Assembly (NCBI RefSeq): GCF_900497695.1
Contig: NZ_UIDD01000010.1
Coordinates: 248,001 to 312,000 of the forward strand
DNA length: 64,000 bases
Reading direction: 5' to 3'
Origin: Pseudomonas wadenswilerensis
Lineage (GTDB): Bacteria > Pseudomonadota > Gammaproteobacteria > Pseudomonadales > Pseudomonadaceae
Position numbers and translations under genes: made by a program. Every line of letters begins with the position of its first letter. The first letter of the stretch is position 1. Of the stretch, positions 49,978 to 58,972 are shown in pieces. The notes under the pieces were generated by a model. It was not told where the DNA came from. It saw only the letters and a program-made list of their open reading frames with translations, and searched no databases.

Positions 49978-51114
49978 TCAGGAGTCGCGACGCAAATCCG
50001 GCGGGATCGGCAGGTCCTTGAGCGGCTCCGGCGGCTTGCCCTTGCCGGCGCGGTACTGGCGGATCTGGTAGACATAGGCCAGCACCTGGGCCACTGCCAG
50101 GTACAAGCCGGCGGGAATCTCTTCTTCAAGCTCGGTGGAGTAGTAGATCGAACGCGCCAGCGCGGGCGATTCAAGCACCTGGATCTTGTGCTCGTTGGCG
50201 ATCTCGCGAATCTTCAGGGCGATAAAGTCGGCCCCCTTGGCCAGCAGCAGCGGTGCCGCACCCTTCTCCGGGTCGTATTTGAGCGCTACGGCATAGTGGG
50301 TCGGGTTGGTGATGATCACGTCCGCCTCGGGGATCGCCGCCATCATCCGCCGCTGCGAAGCCTCGCGCTGCAACTGGCGAATGCGCTGCTTGACCTCGGG
50401 CTTGCCCTCGGAATCCTTGTATTCGTCGCGCACTTCCTGCTTGGTCATCAACAGTTTCTTGTGCGCCTGCCAGAGCTGGATCGGCACGTCCACCGCCGCG
50501 ATGATCAACAGCCCCGCCGCCATCCACAGCGCACTCCAGCCAACCACCTGGACGCTATGAATGATCGCCTGCTCCAGCGGCTCGTTGGCAATCGCCAGCA
50601 GATCATCGCGGTCAGCCGACAACACCGTCAGGGCGACGATCAGAATCATGAAGAACTTGGCCAGCGCCTTGAGCAGCTCGGACAAGGCGTTGACCGAGAA
50701 CATCCGCTTGATCCCCGATAGCGGGTTCATGCGGCTGAACTTCGGTGCCAGCGAACTGCTGGAAAACAGGAACCCACCCAGCGACACCGGGCCGATGATT
50801 GCCGCGATCAGCAGCACCAGCAACACCGGCTGGGTAGCCAGCAGGGCCATCTTGCCGGAGGCCATGAGGAAAATACCCATGGACCGTTCATCGATGAGCA
50901 CCTCGCGGGACAAGCTGAAATTGATGCGCATCAGCTCCATCAGGGTTTGCGCCAGGCCACCGCCAAACGCCAGCAGCGCACCCGCGCCCGCCAGGGTCAC
51001 CGCGACCGTGTTGAGTTCCTTGGAACGCGCAATCTCGCCCTTCTCGCGCGCGTCCTTCTTGCGTTTCTCGGTGGGGTCTTCTGTTTTGTCCTGACCGCTT
51101 TCGCTCTCTGCCAT
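49978..51114 (-). CDS. flhB: Flagellar export switch protein FlhB
   Basis: A 378-residue membrane protein with four helices in the first 210 residues and a cytoplasmic tail. The self-cleavage site NPTH is at 270-273 in VIITNPTHYAVALKY. Cleavage there lets export change from rod/hook to filament substrates under FliK control. TEDPTEKRKKDAREKGEIA is the conserved N-terminus. It starts 2 bp after the fliR stop. Confidence 0.96.
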   Translation of the reverse strand: MAESESGQDKTEDPTEKRKKDAREKGEIARSKELNTVAVTLAGAGALLAFGGGLAQTLMELMRINFSLSREVLIDERSMGIFLMASGKMALLATQPVLLVLLIAAIIGPVSLGGFLFSSSSLAPKFSRMNPLSGIKRMFSVNALSELLKALAKFFMILIVALTVLSADRDDLLAIANEPLEQAIIHSVQVVGWSALWMAAGLLIIAAVDVPIQLWQAHKKLLMTKQEVRDEYKDSEGKPEVKQRIRQLQREASQRRMMAAIPEADVIITNPTHYAVALKYDPEKGAAPLLLAKGADFIALKIREIANEHKIQVLESPALARSIYYSTELEEEIPAGLYLAVAQVLAYVYQIRQYRAGKGKPPEPLKDLPIPPDLRRDS

Positions 51115-51116
51115 GC

Positions 51117-51893
51117 TCAGCGCGCCCGTGCCAGTTCACGCAGCCACTGCAAGGCTTCGGAAGCCAGCGACTGATAGTGAGGGAGTATATCGGCCAGGGT
51201 GATCCAGAAGATCACCATCCCCAGCACCAGGGTCAGCGGAAAGCCGATGGAAAAGATGTTCAACTGCGGCGCCGCCCGGGTCATCACGCCAAAAGCAATG
51301 TTGACCACCAGCAGCGCGGCAATGGCCGGTAGCACCAGCAGCAGCGCCGCCCCCAGCACCCAACCCAGATGTCCGACCAGGTCCCAGAAATGATTGACCA
51401 GCAAGCCGCCACCCACCGGCAAGGTGGTAAAGCTCTCGGTCAGTACTTCGAAGACCACCAGGTGGCCGTTGATAGCGAGGAACAGCAAGGTCACCAACAT
51501 GGTCAGGAACTGGCTGACCACCGCGACGTTGACGCCGTTGGTCGGGTCGACCATGGAGGCGAAGGCCATACCCATCTGGATCGCGACGATCTGCCCGGCA
51601 ATGACGAAAATCTGGAAGAACAACTGCAGCGCCATGCCAAACAGGGCGCCGATGACGATCTGCTCGGCCACCAGCAACAGCGCCTTGAAGTCCAGCGCCT
51701 CGACCACCGGCATCGGCGGCAAGCCAGGGACGATCACCACGGTAATCGCCAGGGCGAAATACAGGCGAATGCGCGCCGGCACAAGGGTTGTACCAAAGAT
51801 CGGCATGGTCATCAGCACAGCCGTGACGCGAAACAGCGGCAGGATGAAACTGGCCACCCAGGCACCGATCTGCGCATCGGTCAGCTCGAGCAT
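51117..51893 (-). CDS. fliR: Flagellar export protein FliR
   Basis: A 258-residue membrane protein with about six helices: MLELTDAQIGAWVASFILPL, PIFGTTLVPARIRLYFALAI, QIGMAFASMVDP-like VAIQMGMAFASMVDPTNGVN and IFSIGFPLTLVLGMVIFW. It is part of the FliPQR core of the export gate. ATG at 51893 is preferred; an in-frame TTG 15 bp upstream would overlap fliQ. Confidence 0.95.
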   Translation of the reverse strand: MLELTDAQIGAWVASFILPLFRVTAVLMTMPIFGTTLVPARIRLYFALAITVVIVPGLPPMPVVEALDFKALLLVAEQIVIGALFGMALQLFFQIFVIAGQIVAIQMGMAFASMVDPTNGVNVAVVSQFLTMLVTLLFLAINGHLVVFEVLTESFTTLPVGGGLLVNHFWDLVGHLGWVLGAALLLVLPAIAALLVVNIAFGVMTRAAPQLNIFSIGFPLTLVLGMVIFWITLADILPHYQSLASEALQWLRELARAR

Positions 51894-51900
51894 CGCCGGA

Positions 51901-52170
51901 TCAGCCAATCAGTTGCGGAATGCTGCCGTACAACGACAGGATGTATTCCATGAATTTCTGCACCAGCCACGGACCGACCACGATCAGGGTCACCAGCATC
52001 ACCAGCAGGCGCGGCAGGAAGCTCAGGGTTTGTTCGTTGATCTGGGTGGCAGCCTGGAACATCGCCACGATCAGGCCCACCAGCAGGCTCGGCACCACCA
52101 GGATGGCAACCATCAGGGTGGTCAGCCAGAGCGCGTCACGGAACAGGTCGACAGCCACTTCAGGGGTCAT
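51901..52170 (-). CDS. fliQ: Flagellar export protein FliQ
   Basis: An 89-residue protein with two membrane helices: MTPEVAVDLFRDALWLTTLM and VPSLLVGLIVAMFQAATQINEQTLSFLPRL split across the loop. TQINEQTLSF is the family signature. It belongs to the FliPQR export gate. It starts 21 bp after fliP. Confidence 0.95.
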   Translation of the reverse strand: MTPEVAVDLFRDALWLTTLMVAILVVPSLLVGLIVAMFQAATQINEQTLSFLPRLLVMLVTLIVVGPWLVQKFMEYILSLYGSIPQLIG

Positions 52171-52191
52171 GGACTACTTCTCCTCGCGGCG

Positions 52192-52944
52192 TCAGACGCC
52201 GCCGAAACTGCCGGCCAGGGTACCCATGATCAGCGCCCAGCCATCGACCAGGACGAACAGCATGATCTTGAACGGCAACGAGATGATCAGCGGCGAGAGC
52301 ATCATCATACCCATGGCCATCAGCACACTGGCGACCACCAGGTCGATGATCAGGAACGGGATGAAGATCATGAAGCCGATCTGGAACGCGGTCTTGAGCT
52401 CGGAAGTGACGAAGGCCGGCACCAGAATGGTCAGTGGCGCCTGATCGGGGCTGGCGATATCCGTGCGCTTGGACAGGCGCATGAACAGGTCAAGGTCGCT
52501 CTCGCGGGTCTGCGCCAGCATGAAGTTCTTCAGCGGCGCCTGGGCCTTGCTGATCGCGTCCTGGGCGCTGAGCTTCTCAGCCAGGTACGGCTGCACGGCT
52601 TCCTGGTTGATCCGGTCGAACACCGGCGCCATGATGAACAGGGTCAAAAACAGCGCCATGCCGTTGAGAATCTGGTTCGACGGCGTCTGCTGCAGGCCCA
52701 GGGCCTGACGCAGAATGGAAAAAACGATGATGATGCGGGTAAAGCTGGTCATCAGCACGACAAATGCCGGGATGAAGCTCAACGCCGTCATGATCAGCAG
52801 GATCTGCAGGCTGACCGAGTACTCCTGCTGGCCGTCAGCCCCGCTGGACAGGGTGATCGCCGGGATCGACAGTGGATCGGCCGCCAAAGCCATAGGCGCC
52901 ACCAGCATCAGCAGCAGCGCCAACATCATGCGCAACGCGCCCAT
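52192..52944 (-). CDS. fliP: Flagellar export protein FliP
   Basis: A 250-residue protein with a signal peptide (MGALRMMLALLLMLVAPMALA) and four membrane helices. Signature parts are LSFIPAFVVLMTSFTRIIIV, LGLQQTPSNQILNGMALFLT and FQIGFMIFIPFLIIDLVVAS. Core of the export gate. Its start overlaps the fliO stop by 1 bp. Confidence 0.95.
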   Translation of the reverse strand: MGALRMMLALLLMLVAPMALAADPLSIPAITLSSGADGQQEYSVSLQILLIMTALSFIPAFVVLMTSFTRIIIVFSILRQALGLQQTPSNQILNGMALFLTLFIMAPVFDRINQEAVQPYLAEKLSAQDAISKAQAPLKNFMLAQTRESDLDLFMRLSKRTDIASPDQAPLTILVPAFVTSELKTAFQIGFMIFIPFLIIDLVVASVLMAMGMMMLSPLIISLPFKIMLFVLVDGWALIMGTLAGSFGGV

Positions 52945-53399
52945 TACGACCTTCCCTTCTGATCCTTGCCCATCAGCTCCATCAGGCGCTGGGCGAATTC
53001 TGGTGTTGCCTGACGCGCACTGGCGGGCACTTCAATCGGTTCGGCCATGACATGCAGGGCCTCGATGGTGCCCGGCGAATGACCGATGAGAATCTGCTCC
53101 TTGCCGACCTGTATCAGCAGCAGGCGATCTCGCGGCCCCAGTGAACGACTGCCGAGGATCTCGATGACCTGAGCACTGCCCGGTGCGGCGTTCTGCACCC
53201 GGCGCAGCAGCCAGGCAAGCAAAAAGATCAGCCCCAGCACCAACAGCAAGCCCAGTACCAGCTGGGTCAACTGCCCCGCCGCGCTGCCGCTTGCCGCAAC
53301 CGGCGCCACGACTGCGGCAGCCGGTTGCGTCGTGGCCAGGGCGACGTCTACATACAGGCCACAGGCCAGGGCCAGGCTGTTGCGCAGGAGCCTGTTCAC
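52944..53399 (-). CDS. fliO: Flagellar biosynthesis protein FliO
   Basis: A 151-residue protein with an N-terminal signal-like segment, one strong helix (LVLGLLLVLGLIFLLAWLLR) and a cytoplasmic domain with IEILGSRSLGPRDRLLLIQVG. FliO helps FliP assemble into the export gate. It directly follows fliN with no gap. Confidence 0.92.
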   Translation of the reverse strand: MNRLLRNSLALACGLYVDVALATTQPAAAVVAPVAASGSAAGQLTQLVLGLLLVLGLIFLLAWLLRRVQNAAPGSAQVIEILGSRSLGPRDRLLLIQVGKEQILIGHSPGTIEALHVMAEPIEVPASARQATPEFAQRLMELMGKDQKGRS

Positions 53400-53864
53400 T
53401 CAGCGCAGCTTCTTGATACGTTCGCTTGGGCTGATCACGTCAGTCAGGCGGATGCCGAACTTTTCGTTGACCACAACCACTTCGCCATGGGCGATCAGGG
53501 TGCCGTTGACCAGCACATCGAGCGGCTCACCGGCCAGGCGGTCAAGCTCGATCACCGAGCCCTGGTTGAGCTGCAGCAGGTTGCGGATGTTGATTTCGGT
53601 GCTGCCCACTTCCATGGAAATGCTCACTGGAATATCCAGGATCACATCCAGGTTCGGACCATCGAGGGTGACCGGCTCGTTGCTGCGCGGCGAACTGCCG
53701 AACTCTTCCATGGCCAGGCGGTTGGGCGATGTATTGCCGGCATCGGCAGCCAGCAAGGCGTCGATATCGGACTGCCCGGCGTCGCCGGTTTCTTCCAGGG
53801 CCGCGGCCCACTCATCGGCCAGGGCCTGCTCCTCCGGGGAGGTGATATCGTTTTCGTTAGCCAT
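53400..53864 (-). CDS. fliN: Flagellar motor switch protein FliN
   Basis: A 154-residue protein. The N-terminal acidic part (MANENDITSPEEQALADEWA) is followed by the SpoA domain LDIPVSISMEVGSTEINIRN, LLQLNQGSVIELDRLAGEP and VLVNGTLIAHGEVVVVNEKF. It forms the C-ring base with FliM. GAGGAC precedes the ATG at 53864. Confidence 0.95.
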   Translation of the reverse strand: MANENDITSPEEQALADEWAAALEETGDAGQSDIDALLAADAGNTSPNRLAMEEFGSSPRSNEPVTLDGPNLDVILDIPVSISMEVGSTEINIRNLLQLNQGSVIELDRLAGEPLDVLVNGTLIAHGEVVVVNEKFGIRLTDVISPSERIKKLR

Positions 53865-53910
53865 TTTGTCCTCGACGGGCAATCAATTCGGAGTTGGAAC
53901 CACGAGCGCC

Positions 53911-54879
53911 TCAGCGGCGCTCGATCGGATCGATAATCTGCAGGGCCAGGTTGCCCTTGTGCGAACCCAGCTTGGCCTTGAACGACGGCACGCCGTTGGC
54001 CCGCAGGATCAGCTCTTCCGGCAGCTCGACCGGAATCACGTCGCCCGGCTGCATGTGCAGGATGTCGCGCAGCTTCAACTGGCGACGGGCGACCGTGGCA
54101 CTGAGCGGTACGCTGACGTCCAGCACGTCTTCACGCAGGGCCTTGATCCAGCGTTCGTCCTGGTCATCCAGGTCGGACTGGAAGCCCGCGTCAAGCATTT
54201 CGCGCACCGGCTCGATCATCGAGTACGGCATGGTCACGTGCAGGTCGCCGCCGCCACCATCGAGTTCGATGTGGAAGGTCGAGACCACCACCGCCTCGCT
54301 CGGCCCGACGATGTTGGCCATGGCCGGGTTGACCTCGGAGTTGATGTACTCGAAGTTGACCGGCATGATCGCCTGCCAGGCTTCCTTGAGGTCGACGAAG
54401 GCCTGGTCCAGTACCATGCGCACCACGCGCAGCTCGGTCGGGGTGAACTCGCGGCCTTCGATCTTGGCGTGACGTCCGTCGCCGCCAAAGAAGTTGTCCA
54501 CCAGCTTGAACACCAGCTTGGCGTCGAGGATGAACAGCGAGGTACCGCGCAGCGGCTTGATCTTCACCAGGTTCAGGCTGGTAGGCACGTACAGCGAATG
54601 CACGTACTCACCGAACTTCATCACCTGCACGCCGCCGACCGCGACGTCGGCGGAGCGACGCAGCAGGTTGAACATGCTGATGCGGGTATAACGGGCGAAC
54701 CGCTCGTTGATCATTTCCAGGGTCGGCATGCGTCCGCGGACGATCCGGTCCTGGCTGGTCAGGTCATAACTTTTGACACTGCCGGGTTCGGCATTGCTCT
54801 CGGTTTGCACCAGACCATCGTCGACGCCATGCAGCAAGGCATCGATTTCATCCTGGGACAGCAGGTCCTGCACGGCCAT
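53911..54879 (-). CDS. fliM: Flagellar motor switch protein FliM
   Basis: A 322-residue protein. The N-terminal CheY-binding peptide MAVQDLLSQDEIDALLHGVD is clear. The CheC-like middle domain (INERFARYTRISMFNLLRRS, FGGDGRHAKIEGREFTP) and the SpoA end (LKLRDILHMQPGDVIPVELP) follow. It binds CheY-P and sets the direction of rotation. 9 bp from fliL. Confidence 0.96.
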   Translation of the reverse strand: MAVQDLLSQDEIDALLHGVDDGLVQTESNAEPGSVKSYDLTSQDRIVRGRMPTLEMINERFARYTRISMFNLLRRSADVAVGGVQVMKFGEYVHSLYVPTSLNLVKIKPLRGTSLFILDAKLVFKLVDNFFGGDGRHAKIEGREFTPTELRVVRMVLDQAFVDLKEAWQAIMPVNFEYINSEVNPAMANIVGPSEAVVVSTFHIELDGGGGDLHVTMPYSMIEPVREMLDAGFQSDLDDQDERWIKALREDVLDVSVPLSATVARRQLKLRDILHMQPGDVIPVELPEELILRANGVPSFKAKLGSHKGNLALQIIDPIERR

Positions 54880-54888
54880 CTGGGGCTC

Positions 54889-55383
54889 CTACTGCAATAC
54901 GAAATTGGTGAACAGCAACTGGTCGACGACCGGCTTGCCGACTTCCTTCTGCGCCACTTCCTGGACACTCGCGGTGGCCTTCTGACGTAGCATTTCCTGG
55001 CCGACCGGGCTGGCCAGGGTGTCGAAACCCTGCCCCGAGAACAGCATGACCAGGTTGTTGCGAATCACCGGCATATGCACCTTGAGGGCGTCCAGCGCTG
55101 CCTGGTCACGGCCTTGCATGGTGATGCTCACCTGCATGAAGCGCTGGCGGCCGTTCTGGTTGAAGTTGACCACGAAGGCCGGCGCCAGGGGCTCATAGAT
55201 CGCCGCAGGCTTGAGGTTGGCCAGGGCCGGATCGACCGCTGGCTTGCCCTCGGACGCGTGCAGGAAGAACCAGGTGGCGCCAACCGACAGACCGATAGCC
55301 AGCAGCAATGCCAGCACCAACAGCAGGATCAGCTTGAGTTTGCCTTTAGCGGCGGGGTCTTTCTCTGCTTCGCTCTTCGCCAT
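54889..55383 (-). CDS. fliL: Flagellar basal-body protein FliL
   Basis: A 164-residue protein with one N-terminal helix (LILLLVLALLLAIGLSVGATWFF) and a periplasmic domain (YEPLAPAFVVNFNQNGRQRF, MQVSITMQGRDQAALDALKV). FliL encloses or supports the stators under load. It heads the fliLMNOPQR-flhB run and is preceded by a sigma-54-type promoter. Confidence 0.94.
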   Translation of the reverse strand: MAKSEAEKDPAAKGKLKLILLLVLALLLAIGLSVGATWFFLHASEGKPAVDPALANLKPAAIYEPLAPAFVVNFNQNGRQRFMQVSITMQGRDQAALDALKVHMPVIRNNLVMLFSGQGFDTLASPVGQEMLRQKATASVQEVAQKEVGKPVVDQLLFTNFVLQ

Positions 55384-55432
55384 GCCAATAATCCGTCATT
55401 CATCGGAGATTTCAGTCACATGGCGAGGGTTG

Positions 55433-55448
55433 AGCAAGTGTTATGCCA
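55433..55448 (-). promoter_or_regulatory. Sigma-54-type promoter upstream of fliL
   Basis: On the minus strand TGGCATAACACTTGCT fits the RpoN consensus TGGCACG-N4-TTGCT with only the CG of the -24 box changed. GG and GC are 10 bases apart. It is about 50 bp before the fliL start. It should drive the fliLMNOPQR-flhB run with FleQ. Confidence 0.82.
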
Positions 55449-55474
55449 ACCTGGAAGGGCAAGGCTGCGCCTTG

Positions 55475-55500
55475 CATCGCCGGCAAGGCCAGCTCCCACA
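55475..55500. repeat. REP half-site between fliK and fliL
   Basis: CATCGCCGGCAAGGCCAGCT followed by CCCACA, a single REP core copy just after the fliK stop, identical to that at 49932-49957. Confidence 0.75.
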
Positions 55501-55514
55501 AAGACCGCAGCCAA

Positions 55515-56804
55515 TCAGGCGTAGTAATCCACGGCGCTTGAGCCCACAACCGACTGCTGCTCGACCGACATTGCGCCTGGTGCGATTTCAGCGGATTCGC
55601 CAGACTCATTGCGCCGCGCGGCCACGCCGCTGAGCTTCGGCGTGTCCTGGGCACCCTGCTGCTGTCCGCCACGGGACTGGTCGGCGACGTTGACGTCCGG
55701 CTGCCCGAGGCCTTGCTGGGCAAACATCTCCTTGAGACGGTGGACCTGGTTTTCCAGCGCCTCGCGCACCCCGGCATGACCACTGACGAAGGTCACCTGT
55801 GCCTGCTGCTCGGGCGCCAGGTTGACGCGAATGTCCAGGCGCCCGAGCTCGGCCGGCTCAAGTTTGATATCCGCCGATTTCAGGTTCTGGCTGGACAGGT
55901 ACATGACCCGGTTGACCAGACCCTCGGTCCAGCCGCTCTGGTTCATCGCCAACGGTTGATTGAGCGGCGCGGCCACCGGCACGGCATTGGCGGTCTTGGC
56001 CGTGGCCGCCTGGGTCAGGCTGCTCAGGCGCTCGGCAAAGTTGTCGACACGGGTATCGCTCGAAGCGCTCTTGAGATCCTTGAGACCATCATCGATCAGG
56101 CCGCTGAAGGCTTTTTCGCCCGGCTCGCCCTGTTCGGCATCGGCACCGGGCTTGTCCAGCAGGGCCGCCAGTGTATTGACGGCAGGCTGCGCCGTTGCCG
56201 CTTCAGGCTGGGCATTGCCGACCTTGCCTGCGGTATGGGCGGAGGTGGTGCCCTGGGCCTGGGCACTTTGCTCCAGGGCCAGGCGCAAGGCCGGCAGGTC
56301 AGCCAGCGGATCGGCCTCGGGATCGAACTCGGGCTCCTCGGCTATCGCCTGACCTGGCGTCGAAGCCACCTGCAATTGTGCAGCCGCAGCCTGGATCACC
56401 GGCGCCACGGCTTCAGCCTGGGCCTGAATCAACTGCGCCCCCGGCTGCGCATCGGTCACTTGCCCAGCCACCAGACTGGGGTCGAGCAAGGTCGGGTCAG
56501 ACAACTGCGAAGGTTCGACCTCGGCGCTGTCCTGGTCTTCAGGCAAATTCTTGCCGCTGTCGGCAACCTTCGACTGGTCGGCGGCAGCGTTCTTGCCGCC
56601 AGTTGCACCAGCGGTGGTTTTCTCAGGCACAGGCGTGTCTTTGACGCCTACAGCCGTCTCACGAGACTGTTTGGCATACACATCGGAAAAGCCGGACGCC
56701 TTGTCGTTAGGGGCCTGCAGCGATTTATCCGGCACACCGGCAGCGGCGCGCGACGGCTTCGCCACGGCACTGGTTTGCAGCAGGGGGTTGGAGGCGACAG
56801 GCAT
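55515..56804 (-). CDS. fliK: Flagellar hook-length control protein FliK
   Basis: A 429-residue protein. Residues 1-290 are low-complexity, alanine/glutamine-rich, the ruler part. The C-terminal domain (about 300-390) has LEPAELGRLDIRVNLAPEQQ, VTFVSGHAGVREALENQVHR and LKEMFAQQGLGQPDV, the typical FliK FlhB-contact domain. It is exported, measures hook length and triggers the export switch. The position between hptB and fliL is the genus norm. A strong sigma-54-type promoter lies 50 bp upstream. Confidence 0.93.
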   Translation of the reverse strand: MPVASNPLLQTSAVAKPSRAAAGVPDKSLQAPNDKASGFSDVYAKQSRETAVGVKDTPVPEKTTAGATGGKNAAADQSKVADSGKNLPEDQDSAEVEPSQLSDPTLLDPSLVAGQVTDAQPGAQLIQAQAEAVAPVIQAAAAQLQVASTPGQAIAEEPEFDPEADPLADLPALRLALEQSAQAQGTTSAHTAGKVGNAQPEAATAQPAVNTLAALLDKPGADAEQGEPGEKAFSGLIDDGLKDLKSASSDTRVDNFAERLSSLTQAATAKTANAVPVAAPLNQPLAMNQSGWTEGLVNRVMYLSSQNLKSADIKLEPAELGRLDIRVNLAPEQQAQVTFVSGHAGVREALENQVHRLKEMFAQQGLGQPDVNVADQSRGGQQQGAQDTPKLSGVAARRNESGESAEIAPGAMSVEQQSVVGSSAVDYYA

Positions 56805-56853
56805 GTAGGAGTCTCCGCTACAGAAGTCGTAAACGTGAATTAGCGAAGACTAC

Positions 56854-56868
56854 GCAAAACTCGCGCCA
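56854..56868 (-). promoter_or_regulatory. Sigma-54-type promoter upstream of fliK
   Basis: On the minus strand TGGCGCGAGTTTTGC matches TGGCRCG-N4-TTGC, with GG and GC separated by 10 bases. It is 50 bp before the fliK start, in the 79-bp gap after hptB. It predicts RpoN/FleQ-driven fliK transcription. Confidence 0.82.
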
Positions 56869-56883
56869 GGTTTGAACTTATGC

Positions 56884-57231
56884 TCAACCAATCGACACCC
56901 GCTGGCGTTCGTCGCAATACAAGCCACGGACCGCGGCGTACTCGCGGTCGATCTGGTTGATCAAATCTTCGATTCCTTGCAGCGGCCCATGGTTGACCCG
57001 ATCTTCGAGCTGCCGGCACAACTCGGCCAGCGCCACGGCGCCCATATTGCTGCTGCTGCCCTTGAAACTGTGCGCCGCATGCGCCAGCTCGTCGGCGTTC
57101 TTCGCCCCATGCAACTGGCTGAGGCGTATTTCGGAATCTGCAAGAAAGGTCTCGAGCAATTGCAGGTAGCCATCTTCCATGACCTCCTGCAAGTCGCTGA
57201 GCACCTTGCGATCGATGTGAATTTCGGACAC
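56884..57231 (-). CDS. hptB: Histidine phosphotransfer protein HptB
   Basis: A 115-residue Hpt domain. The phospho-accepting histidine is H54 in HAAHSFKGSSSNMGAVALA. In P. aeruginosa HptB takes phosphate from hybrid kinases (PA1611, SagS, ErcS') and passes it to HsbR, which controls the anti-anti-sigma HsbA, biofilm and swarming. Here it follows hsbR by 25 bp on the same strand. Confidence 0.9.
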   Translation of the reverse strand: MSEIHIDRKVLSDLQEVMEDGYLQLLETFLADSEIRLSQLHGAKNADELAHAAHSFKGSSSNMGAVALAELCRQLEDRVNHGPLQGIEDLINQIDREYAAVRGLYCDERQRVSIG

Positions 57232-57256
57232 TTGCTCACTCCTTGATCAAGTTGGA

Positions 57257-58972
57257 TTATGCCAGAGCCTCCCAGGCGAACTCCACGCATGCGCGACGCC
57301 CCTCGTCGACCCATTCGGCACGCCGGCTCAACCGGCGTATGAGGTTCAGCCCGCGCCCGCACAACCCTTGCTCGGACACAGGCCTGGCGAGCACTTTACT
57401 CACATTGAAGCCCTTGCCGCTATCTTCGACCTCAATTATCAGACGCCCGCCCCGCGGCCCGGGTTCAACCCTCAGGTGCACGCGGATGAACCCCTCGCTC
57501 AGGGCCTGCAGACGCTCATTGCGCATCTGGTAATAACTTGCAAAGCTGCGCGCATCGCGCTTGAGCGCTGAGTCCAGGCCCAGCACCCCATGTTCCAGGG
57601 CATTGGAATACAGCTCGGTCAGCACACTGTGCAATGCCCCGCTCTGAGCCCGCAGACCATGAATCTCCTGCAGCAGCTGCAGCAAGTACGGTAACGGATT
57701 GAAACGCTTTAGCGTGTCGGCACGAAATTCAAATTGCAACGACCAGTCCAGCGGGCTCGACTGACCACTGTCAGAATAGATCACGGGAGGCGGCGACAAC
57801 AGTTGCGGCTCGACCACCTCGATATCCAGCAGGCTGACGTCGTCTCGCGAGCGCCCGCGAAAACCCTCCAGCGCCTGCAGGACTTCTTCGAACAACAGCG
57901 CCGGCCGACGGTTGGCACCCAGAACCTGACGCAGGCGTTCGACGCCAAACAACTGCTCGTTGTCGTCACTGGTATCGACCACGCCATCGGACAGCAGAAA
58001 CAGGCGCTCGCCCAGGGCCAGGGGCAGCACTTCGGTAGTGTCGTCGAAGCGCTCCGGCGTCAGGATTCCCAAGGGCAGGTGACGCGAAACCAGTGGCATG
58101 GGTTCGCCGCCACCGGCCGGCAACAGATAACCGTCGGGCATCCCACCATTCCAAACCTCTACCACCCGCCGCTGAAAGCTCAGGTTGAGCAACAGTGCAC
58201 AACAGAACATGTCCACCGGCAGGATGCGCTTGAGCTTGGCATTCATCTCCCGCAAGGTTTCGGCCAGGCCGTAGCCCTTGGCGGTCATGCCGTAGAACAC
58301 TTCAGCCAACGGCATGGCACCTACCGCAGCCGGCAGGCCGTGCCCGGTAAAGTCGCCGAGCAGTACGTGCATATCACCCGCCGGGGTGAAGGCCGCCAGC
58401 AGCAAGTCGCCGTTGAACAAGGCGTAGGGGGATTGCAGGTAGCGGATGTTCGGCGCACTCAGACAGCCGGCATGAGCCACCTGGTCGAACACCGCCTTGG
58501 CCACCCGCTGCTCGTTGAGCAGGTGATTGTGATGGCGGGCGATCTGGTCGCGCTGCTCAAGCACCGTGGCCTGCAAGCGGCGCAAACGGTCCATCGCCTT
58601 GATTTTGGCGGCGAGGATCACCGGGCTGTAGGGCTTTGCCAGAAAATCGTCGCCACCCGCCTCCAGGCAGCGCACCAGTGCCTGTTCTTCACTCAAGGAT
58701 GTAAGAAAGATGATCGGCACCAGCGCCTCACCCGCCAGCGCCTTGATCTGCCGCGCCGCCTCGAAACCGTCCATCACCGGCATCAAGGCATCGAGCAGAA
58801 CGATGTGCGGGCGCTGTTCGGCAAACAGGGTCACCGCCTGCTCGCCGTTTTCGGCGGTGAGCACTTGATGCCCCTGTTTACGCACGATAGTGGCGAGCAG
58901 CAAACGGTCTGCCGCGCCATCTTCGGCGATCAGTACAGTGAGCGCTTCGAAATCATGGGCTGGCTGGCTCAA
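57257..58972 (-). CDS. hsbR: Response regulator HsbR with PP2C phosphatase and kinase-like domain
   Basis: A 571-residue protein. Residues 10-125 are a receiver with acceptor D61 (IVLLDALMPVMDGFEA). A coiled coil (about 130-155) leads to a PP2C/SpoIIE phosphatase domain (VLLGDFTGHGLPAAVGAMPL, LFLLSDGVVDTSDDN, GRSRDDVSLLDIEV). The C-terminal HATPase domain (ELYSNALEHGVLGLD, VEDSGKGFN, GRGLNLIRRLS) is of the anti-sigma kinase type. HsbR both phosphorylates and dephosphorylates HsbA. Overlaps hsbA by 4 bp. Confidence 0.92.
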   Translation of the reverse strand: MSQPAHDFEALTVLIAEDGAADRLLLATIVRKQGHQVLTAENGEQAVTLFAEQRPHIVLLDALMPVMDGFEAARQIKALAGEALVPIIFLTSLSEEQALVRCLEAGGDDFLAKPYSPVILAAKIKAMDRLRRLQATVLEQRDQIARHHNHLLNEQRVAKAVFDQVAHAGCLSAPNIRYLQSPYALFNGDLLLAAFTPAGDMHVLLGDFTGHGLPAAVGAMPLAEVFYGMTAKGYGLAETLREMNAKLKRILPVDMFCCALLLNLSFQRRVVEVWNGGMPDGYLLPAGGGEPMPLVSRHLPLGILTPERFDDTTEVLPLALGERLFLLSDGVVDTSDDNEQLFGVERLRQVLGANRRPALLFEEVLQALEGFRGRSRDDVSLLDIEVVEPQLLSPPPVIYSDSGQSSPLDWSLQFEFRADTLKRFNPLPYLLQLLQEIHGLRAQSGALHSVLTELYSNALEHGVLGLDSALKRDARSFASYYQMRNERLQALSEGFIRVHLRVEPGPRGGRLIIEVEDSGKGFNVSKVLARPVSEQGLCGRGLNLIRRLSRRAEWVDEGRRACVEFAWEALA

